Below, in pieces: positions 6,644 to 11,277 of a stretch of 11,277 nucleotides of DNA. Origin of the DNA: Pseudomonadota bacterium (GTDB taxonomy: Bacteria; Pseudomonadota; Alphaproteobacteria; Micropepsales; Micropepsaceae). Under the pieces are notes generated by a model. It saw only the letters and a list, made by a program, of their open reading frames with translations, did no database searches and was not told where the DNA came from. The DNA is taken from assembly GCA_025360685.1 (NCBI GenBank), contig JANYBR010000120.1, forward strand, positions 1 to 11,277. The letters are read 5' to 3'. The position numbers were made by a program, and so were the translations under genes. The first letter of the stretch is position 1. Every line of letters begins with the position of its first letter.

Positions 6644-7585
6644 ATGAGCACGCGCCCCGTTCTTCTGATGATCGTTCCGCCCGGCTGGGGCCGCTTCTGG
6701 CAGGAACCGCTCGCGGCCGGGAACGTGCAAGCCTATGTCCATGGCCAGGACCTCTATGCGCCCGGCGACATCGAATACGCGCTTGGCTTTCGTCCCAAGC
6801 CGGGATTTCTCAAGACGCTGCCGAATCTGAAGGCCGTGTTCTCGCTTGGCGCCGGCATCGACGGATTTCTCACCGATCCCGACTATCCCAGGCACGTGCC
6901 GCTGGTGCGCTTCGTCGACGACACGCTGTCGACCGAGATGGCGCAGTTCGTGGTAATGCATGTGCTGATCCAGCATCGCTCCGAACGGATGTATGCCGGC
7001 GCGCAGCGCGAGGCCAAGTGGCGCCAGGCGATGCTGCCGCGCGCGACGGAGAATACGCGCATCGGCATGCTCGGCATCGGTGAGATCGGCGCCATGGCGG
7101 CCGAACGCCTGCGCGATCTGGGCTTTCCGGTCTCCGGCTGGAGCCGAACGCGCAAGACGATTCCCGGCATCAAGAGTTTTGCCGGCGCAGGCGAACGCGA
7201 TGCCTTTCTGGAGCAGAGCGATTTTCTCGTCTGTCTGCTGCCGCTGACGCCGCAGACGCATCACATCCTGAACGCGCAGCTGTTCGCCGGGCTGCCCAAG
7301 GGCGCCTACGTGATCAATGTCGCGCGCGGCGGTCATCTGGTCGAACCCGATCTGATCGCAGCGCTGGACAGCGGCCATTTGTCGGGCGCCACGCTCGATG
7401 TGTTCGAGACCGAGCCGTTGCCCGAGACGAGCCCGATCTGGAAACATCCCAAGATCGTCGCCACGCCGCATGTGGCGGCAATCACCTCGCCCGCCGTCGC
7501 CGCGAAATCGGTGGTCGACGGCATCGCCGCGCTGCAACGCGGCGAACCGCTGAAGAACGTGGTCGACCTGGACAGAGGGTATTAG
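6644..7585 (+). CDS. D-isomer 2-hydroxyacid dehydrogenase, glyoxylate/hydroxypyruvate reductase A type
   Basis: Probable cytosolic NAD(P)H-dependent reductase of glyoxylate, hydroxypyruvate or similar 2-keto acids. The 313-residue chain has the catalytic domain split around a Rossmann domain. The nucleotide loop is GIGEIG at 144-149, preceded by RIGML. Catalytic residues are Arg228 in NVARGGHLV, Glu257 in DVFETEPLPE and His276 in TPHVAA, all in the expected order. SLGAGIDG near residue 68 is the substrate-loop signature of the GhrA subgroup, and the length also fits GhrA (about 312). WSRTRKTIPG follows the second Rossmann strand, which favours NADP(H) because of the Ser-Arg pair. Substrate is not readable, so no gene symbol is given. 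It lies 42 bases after the cytochrome gene; the ribosome site is weak. Confidence 0.92.
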   Translation: MSTRPVLLMIVPPGWGRFWQEPLAAGNVQAYVHGQDLYAPGDIEYALGFRPKPGFLKTLPNLKAVFSLGAGIDGFLTDPDYPRHVPLVRFVDDTLSTEMAQFVVMHVLIQHRSERMYAGAQREAKWRQAMLPRATENTRIGMLGIGEIGAMAAERLRDLGFPVSGWSRTRKTIPGIKSFAGAGERDAFLEQSDFLVCLLPLTPQTHHILNAQLFAGLPKGAYVINVARGGHLVEPDLIAALDSGHLSGATLDVFETEPLPETSPIWKHPKIVATPHVAAITSPAVAAKSVVDGIAALQRGEPLKNVVDLDRGY

Positions 7586-7619
7586 GGGGCGCATCGCGAG
7601 ATCTCTGCCGACCTTCTGC

Positions 7620-7752
7620 TGTCATGGCCCGCCGGAGTGCGGGCCACCCAGGTGACGAAAGGTATGAAATTCAAAAAACAAAGCCTCAGAACAATCATGC
7701 ACCATCGAACGCTTCACCAACTGGGTGGCCCGCACTCCCGCGGGCCATGACA
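7620..7752. repeat. Long inverted repeat between convergent genes
   Basis: Arms of 32 bases, 7620-7651 and 7721-7752, are inverted copies with one mismatch (31 of 32). Each arm contains its own smaller hairpin (GGCCCGC with GCGGGCC around a GAGT core). The 69-base loop is AT-richer than its surroundings, about 41% GC by my count, and includes an A-run near 7673-7678. I see no reading frame of note in it. The structure fills most of the 199 bases between the dehydrogenase stop (7585) and the NlpC/P60 stop (7785). It resembles a pair of head-to-head palindromic repeats, common in alphaproteobacteria, and could form a hairpin at the end of both transcripts. Confidence 0.85.
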
Positions 7753-7754
7753 CT

Positions 7755-7772
7755 GAGTTGAAGTTTCAACTC
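7755..7772. repeat. Short hairpin downstream of the NlpC/P60 gene
   Basis: GAGTTGAA (7755-7762) and TTCAACTC (7765-7772) form a perfect 8-base stem with a 2-base gap, 12 bases beyond the NlpC/P60 stop on the minus strand. With no T-tract it is not a standard intrinsic terminator; it may be the edge of the neighbouring repeat element. Confidence 0.45.
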
Positions 7773-7784
7773 GGCGGAAATCGC

Positions 7785-8582
7785 TCAAATCCGCTTGATG
7801 CTCGTCACTTTTCCCGCAAAGGGCGCGATGCGTTCGATGGCCAGTGCGAGCGGCTCGATCTCGACCTGCATGTGAAACGAATTGGCGTGCAGCAGGCGCT
7901 CGCCGTCGAGCATGATGCCGACATGACCATTCCAGAAGACGATATCGCTGCGCTGGCGCGGCAGCTTGGCGCAGTCCGTTCCGAGCGCAATTTCCTGCAT
8001 GTCGGCATCGCGCGGCGCGGCAATCCCCGATCCGGCAAGCGCGGTCTGCAGCAGGCCGGAGCAATCCATGCCGGCATGCGTTTTTCCGCCCCACACATAG
8101 GGCGTTCCGACGAAGCGTTCGGCAGTCGCCACCCAGTCCGGCGCTTTGCTGTCGAGCACGGCCAGATGGCCTTCGAAGACATATCCGTCGGGCTCGATGC
8201 GCGCATAGCCGTTGTCGCGCTCCAGCACTTTTACTTGCGCGTTGAACGGCAGCATGTCGCGCGTGGCGTGTTTAATGTCCGGACCACTCAGCAGCGGCGT
8301 CGAAAGCGCGGTCACGCGGTGATCGGCCGCGACCGGTGCGCAATAGGCGATGGTGTGGACATAACCGACATACTGATCCACCGCCGACTGACACCAGGCC
8401 CAACCGTCCTTGCTTTCGAACACGGTGATGGTTTCTCCGAACAGCAGCTCATTGTCCTGCACCGCTTCCTGCGACGGCGAATGCCTCAGCGCCGCACGGC
8501 CGCGCTCGATCGAGTGCTGCGTACCCTTCAGTCCCGTGACCTCCGCGCCGCCACGCATTGGCGTTGTGCGAGGATCAATCAT
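7785..8582 (-). CDS. NlpC/P60-family cysteine peptidase with SH3-like domains, cytosolic
   Basis: Probable gamma-D-glutamyl-diamino acid endopeptidase acting on cell-wall peptides. The 265-residue chain begins MIDPRTTPMRGG with no signal peptide or anchor, so it should act in the cytosol. Two SH3-like segments come first (about 45-80 with GWAWCQ and GYVHT, and about 110-145 with NGYARIEPDGYV). The NlpC/P60 domain starts near FVGTPYVWGG. The catalytic triad is visible: Cys174 in MDCSGLLQ, His220 in NGHVGIML, and His232 in LLHANSFH as the third polar residue. The ATG at 8582 overlaps the TGA of the upstream aminopeptidase gene by ATGA, so both are made together, suggesting stepwise breakdown of recovered muropeptides. 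The substrate is inferred from the family. Confidence 0.9.
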   Translation of the reverse strand: MIDPRTTPMRGGAEVTGLKGTQHSIERGRAALRHSPSQEAVQDNELLFGETITVFESKDGWAWCQSAVDQYVGYVHTIAYCAPVAADHRVTALSTPLLSGPDIKHATRDMLPFNAQVKVLERDNGYARIEPDGYVFEGHLAVLDSKAPDWVATAERFVGTPYVWGGKTHAGMDCSGLLQTALAGSGIAAPRDADMQEIALGTDCAKLPRQRSDIVFWNGHVGIMLDGERLLHANSFHMQVEIEPLALAIERIAPFAGKVTSIKRI

Positions 8583-9955
8583 CGTGCGTAGCGCGCCTTG
8601 AGCAGCGAATAGATGGCGCGCGCGGCGCTGGTCTCGGCGCCGGCGCGCCGGCCGGGCCTGGGCCGGTCTACCCAGGCTGCGATGTCCAGATGTACCCAGC
8701 TCTTGGCCTTGGTCACGAAGCGGTTGAGAAACAGCGCCGCCGTGATCGCGCCGGCATAGGCGTAGTTGGGATTGTTGGTGAGATCGGCGACCGTCGAGTT
8801 GAGCGCCGATTCATAACCGCGCCACAGCGGCAGGCGCCACAGCGGATCGTTCGCGCTCCTGGCATGCCTCATCAGGTCGGCGGCGAGTGCCTCGTCGTCG
8901 GTGAAGAAAGGCGGCAGTTCGAAGCCTGTGGCCGTGCGCGCGGCGCCGGTCAAGGTGGCGATGTCGATGAGCAATTGCGGCGTCTCGCTGTCCGCCTCGG
9001 TCAGTGCGTCGGCGAGAACCAGTCTGCCCTCGGCATCGGTGTTGCCGATCTCCACGGTCAGTCCCTTGCGCGAGGCAAACACGTCGCTCGGCCGATAAGC
9101 ATTGCCGGACACCGAATTTTCAACCGCCGGAACCAGCACCCTCAGCCGAACATCGAGCTTCGCGCCCATCACCATGCTGGCGATGGCGAGAACCGTGGCG
9201 GCCCCGCCCATGTCCTTTTTCATCGCCGCCATCCCGGCGGCGGGCTTGAGGTCGTAGCCGCCCGTGTCGAACACGACACCCTTGCCGACCAGCGTCACCT
9301 TCGGCGCGTCGGCACGGCCCCAGGTGAAGCCCGCCAGGCGCGGCACGCGGTCCGAGCCTCTGCCGACGGCATGGATCAGCGGATAGTTCTGCTTCAGCAG
9401 CGCCTCGCCCACGATGACCGAGAACTTCGCGCCATGCTGTTTCGCGAGATCGCGTACCGCGTTCGCGAGTTCCTCCGGCCCCATGTCGTTGGGCGGCGTG
9501 TTGATCAGGTCGCGTCCGAGAAAGACGCCTTGCGCGATGCGCGCGACTTCGTCCGTGTCGACATCCTTGGGCGGCACCAGTTTGGCGCCAAGCGATTTGC
9601 CCTTGCGATAGCGGGTGAACTGATAGGTGCCGAGCAGCCACGCCAGCGCGCCATTGGCGCCGCCGGTTTCGGCAGGCACGTCGTCAAGGCGATACGTCCC
9701 GGCGGGAAGCTGTTCGGAAAACTGCGCCAACGCCAGAGTGTCGCCGCCCTTGCCGAGGCCGAGCACCGCACACGCGATGCCGCCCGAGGCGTTCGGTACC
9801 AGCTTCAAATCACCATCGCGGGCAGAGAAGCCCGTGCTGCTCAAATATGTGGCTTCTCGCCTGGGTCGCTTCGCGAGAAAACGCTTCAGTTCGCCGGTCG
9901 TGACCGCATGAAGCGGGATGGAATTGCGGGCGGTCCTGGAAAAACTCGCATGCAT
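8579..9955 (-). CDS. M17-family leucyl aminopeptidase
   Basis: Di-metal aminopeptidase that removes N-terminal residues from peptides in the cytosol. In the 458-residue chain the whole active site is present: Lys225, Asp230, Lys237, Asp248, Asp307, Glu309 and Arg311. As I recall the E. coli PepA active site (Lys270, Asp275, Lys282, Asp293, Asp352, Glu354, Arg356), every residue is offset by exactly 45, so core spacing is unchanged. The family signature NTDAEGRL is at 305-312. The second metal loop reads FDTGGYDLKP where PepA has FDTGGISLKP. The N-terminal domain (to about residue 150) is shorter and different from PepA; this is the alphaproteobacterial 'leucyl aminopeptidase family' type, so I give no pepA symbol. 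The ATG at 9955 is the only plausible start. It overlaps the NlpC/P60 gene and heads that operon. Confidence 0.93.
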   Translation of the reverse strand: MHASFSRTARNSIPLHAVTTGELKRFLAKRPRREATYLSSTGFSARDGDLKLVPNASGGIACAVLGLGKGGDTLALAQFSEQLPAGTYRLDDVPAETGGANGALAWLLGTYQFTRYRKGKSLGAKLVPPKDVDTDEVARIAQGVFLGRDLINTPPNDMGPEELANAVRDLAKQHGAKFSVIVGEALLKQNYPLIHAVGRGSDRVPRLAGFTWGRADAPKVTLVGKGVVFDTGGYDLKPAAGMAAMKKDMGGAATVLAIASMVMGAKLDVRLRVLVPAVENSVSGNAYRPSDVFASRKGLTVEIGNTDAEGRLVLADALTEADSETPQLLIDIATLTGAARTATGFELPPFFTDDEALAADLMRHARSANDPLWRLPLWRGYESALNSTVADLTNNPNYAYAGAITAALFLNRFVTKAKSWVHLDIAAWVDRPRPGRRAGAETSAARAIYSLLKARYAR

Positions 9956-10155
9956 TGCTGGTCTGCATTCCTGACGTGTGTCGCAGACATGGATAGGCCG
10001 ACGCTAACGCAGACGCAACGATTGCAGTGTGGTTTCGAATCCCGCCGCTCGGGGCAAAGTGAAATGCGCCTGCGGCGGGGCCGGCCTGCGCATCCGCCGC
10101 TGCCGCGCCGCTTCGAATCGCGCGACAGTCGAGGTCACCCGACGAAGGAGTTTGC
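9956..10155. other. Divergent intergenic region, aminopeptidase / GST
   Basis: About 200 bases separate the start codons of two divergent genes and must hold both promoters. By eye I find no convincing -35/-10 pair. The right end has a strong ribosome site for the GST gene (GAAGGAG at 10144-10150, five bases before ATG). The stretch around 10033-10055 resembles a tRNA T-arm but does not fold as one. Confidence 0.6.
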
Positions 10156-10818
10156 ATGACCGCGCGTTATACGCTTGTGCTGGGCACCAAGGACTGGTCG
10201 AGCTGGAGCCTGCGCGCCTATGTGGCGCTGCGCGCAACCGGCGCGCCGTTCGAGGAAGTGTTCGTGCCGCTGCGCCAGCAGCCGCTGACCGGCGACGAGA
10301 TCAAGAAACATTCCGGTGCCGGCCGCGTGCCGATCCTCAAGATCCAGGATGGCGGCCGAAGCGCAACTGTGTGGGACAGCCTGGCGATCTGCGAAACCCT
10401 GGCCGAGCGCCATCCGGAGGCGAAATTGTGGCCGAGCGATCCGTTCGTCCGCGCCGAGGCGCGTTCCTGTTCGGCCGAAATGCATTCCGGCTTTGCCGAT
10501 GTGCGCGATCAGCTCTCGATGGACTTCGTGTGGCGCAAGCCGCTGCCGGAGTTGCGCGAGGAAACGCGCCTGCAGCTGGCGCGCATCCTCGATGCCTGGT
10601 CATCGGCGCTGGAACGGTTCGGCCAGGATGGCGGCTATCTGTTCGGGGGATTTTCCGTGGCCGACTGCATGTACGCGCCGGTGGTTTCGCGCTTCGTCAC
10701 ATATGGCGTGGTCGTCCCGGAAAGCGTCAAAGCGTATCTGGCCCGGATGATGGCGCTGCCCGCGATGAAGGATTGGGCCGTGGCGTCGCAGCAGGAAGTC
10801 GACGCGGGCCTCGCCTAG
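10156..10818 (+). CDS. Glutathione S-transferase family protein
   Basis: Predicted cytosolic glutathione transferase or related thiol enzyme; the substrate is unknown. The 220-residue product has the two-domain layout. The N-terminal thioredoxin-like domain (about 5-85) has the Ser-type active site in WSSWSLR (14-20), the cis-proline in GRVPIL (Pro59), and the gamma-glutamyl-binding pair in VWDSLAICE (Asp74-Ser75). The helical C-terminal domain has FGGFSVADCMYAPV, the conserved N-capping box segment, with Asp as the capping residue. The length is normal for the family. The ATG at 10156 is supported by GAAGGAG five bases before it. The TAG stop (10816-10818) overlaps the stop of the convergent TAXI gene by sharing CTAG. 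Confidence 0.92.
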   Translation: MTARYTLVLGTKDWSSWSLRAYVALRATGAPFEEVFVPLRQQPLTGDEIKKHSGAGRVPILKIQDGGRSATVWDSLAICETLAERHPEAKLWPSDPFVRAEARSCSAEMHSGFADVRDQLSMDFVWRKPLPELREETRLQLARILDAWSSALERFGQDGGYLFGGFSVADCMYAPVVSRFVTYGVVVPESVKAYLARMMALPAMKDWAVASQQEVDAGLA

Positions 10819-11277
10819 TTTTTTCCGGTCTTGATATTCGGTTTTGGCAAATGGCCGATCTCGCGGAAGAAGCGCTCGGCGCCGGGATGCAGCGGCGCCG
10901 GCAGATCGGCGGTCGAGGTCTCAAGGCGGATTTGCGCGGTGGCTTCGCCGTCGTCATCCAGCGCGGAGCGGTTGCCGGGATGAAACAGCGCGCGCGCGAT
11001 GCCGTAGACGAGATAGTCCGGCTCGCGATCGTTGACGATCCACACCGCATGCACACTGACCGACTCGACCGCCGGCGTGCCGCGATAGGTCCCCGCCGCA
11101 ATCGTGTTGGCGGCGACCGCGGGCGTCGACTTGAGCAGCTTGTCGCGGCCTGCGCCGTCGATCGGTACAAGCCGCGCGATGCCGCGTGCGATGAGGTCGT
11201 CGACCAATCCGGAGGGACGCCCGCCGACGAAGAAGAAGGCATCGAGCTGGCCGCGCTGCATGAGCTGGGCGTCGGTG
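10815..11277 (-). CDS. TAXI-family TRAP transporter solute-binding subunit (N-terminus beyond right edge)
   Basis: Periplasmic solute receptor of a TRAP-type uptake system driven by an ion gradient; the ligand is not known. Only the C-terminal 154 codons are in the window, and the frame is open to the edge (TDAQLMQRGQLDAFFFVGGR), so the Met at 11261 is internal. LDAFFFVGGRPSGLVDDL and the following VPIDG are typical of TAXI proteins (TRAP-associated extracytoplasmic immunogenic). The segment VSVHAVWIVNDREPDYLVYGIARALF, then LHPGAERFFRE, matches the last helices of the fold, where the ending usually reads HPGAxRYYRE. Any signal peptide would be outside the window. The stop is TAG at 10815-10817, overlapping the GST stop. 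The partner permease genes are not visible. Confidence 0.9.
   Translation of the reverse strand, partial: TDAQLMQRGQLDAFFFVGGRPSGLVDDLIARGIARLVPIDGAGRDKLLKSTPAVAANTIAAGTYRGTPAVESVSVHAVWIVNDREPDYLVYGIARALFHPGNRSALDDDGEATAQIRLETSTADLPAPLHPGAERFFREIGHLPKPNIKTGKN

Noticed and set aside
10033..10055. tRNA-like T-arm (GGTTTCGAATCCCGCC)
   Set aside because: There is one T too many for the GTTCGAATC loop, the 5-base stem does not pair, and no anticodon arm or acceptor stem is found around it.
10818..10823. T6 tract after the GST gene as an intrinsic terminator
   Set aside because: No stable GC stem precedes it, and the tract codes for the Lys-Asn end of the TAXI protein on the other strand.

Overview
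The window is GC-rich, densely packed chromosomal DNA from an alphaproteobacterium. The evidence is the protein families, the kdsB-pheA pair next to a membrane-anchored CycM-like cytochrome c, dnaX divergent from the small SRP RNA gene, and palindromic intergenic repeats of a type common in that class. The genus cannot be fixed from sequence alone. The standard bacterial code applies: TGA ends kdsB and the M17 peptidase.

Layout. 1-1753 (-): dnaX, clamp-loader gamma/tau subunit, running off the left edge and carrying an in-frame ~148 bp palindromic repeat in its linker. 1888-1984 (+): SRP RNA (ffs), divergent from dnaX. 2074-4291 (+): nudC, a GNAT acetyltransferase with a probable TTG start, and a second GNAT gene broken by an in-frame TGA, whose 3' end runs into a palindrome. 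4327-5927 (-): kdsB and pheA, overlapping by ATGA. 6038-7585 (+): a CycM-like cytochrome c and a GhrA-type 2-hydroxyacid dehydrogenase. 7620-7752: a long inverted repeat between convergent genes. 7785-9955 (-): an M17 aminopeptidase and a cytosolic SH3-NlpC/P60 peptidase, also overlapping by ATGA. 10156-10818 (+): a GST-family protein. 10815-11277 (-): the C-terminal part of a TAXI-type TRAP solute-binding protein, overlapping the GST stop through a shared CTAG.

The genes are mostly housekeeping: replication, protein targeting, NAD(P)-cap/dinucleotide turnover, phenylalanine synthesis, LPS Kdo activation, respiration and peptide turnover. I see no phage, transposase, CRISPR array or defence island. 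The most unusual content is the set of three different palindromic elements. One of them has become protein-coding sequence in the essential dnaX gene (about 50 residues with no stop). The other notable item is the broken GNAT gene, which needs only one codon change to be full length.
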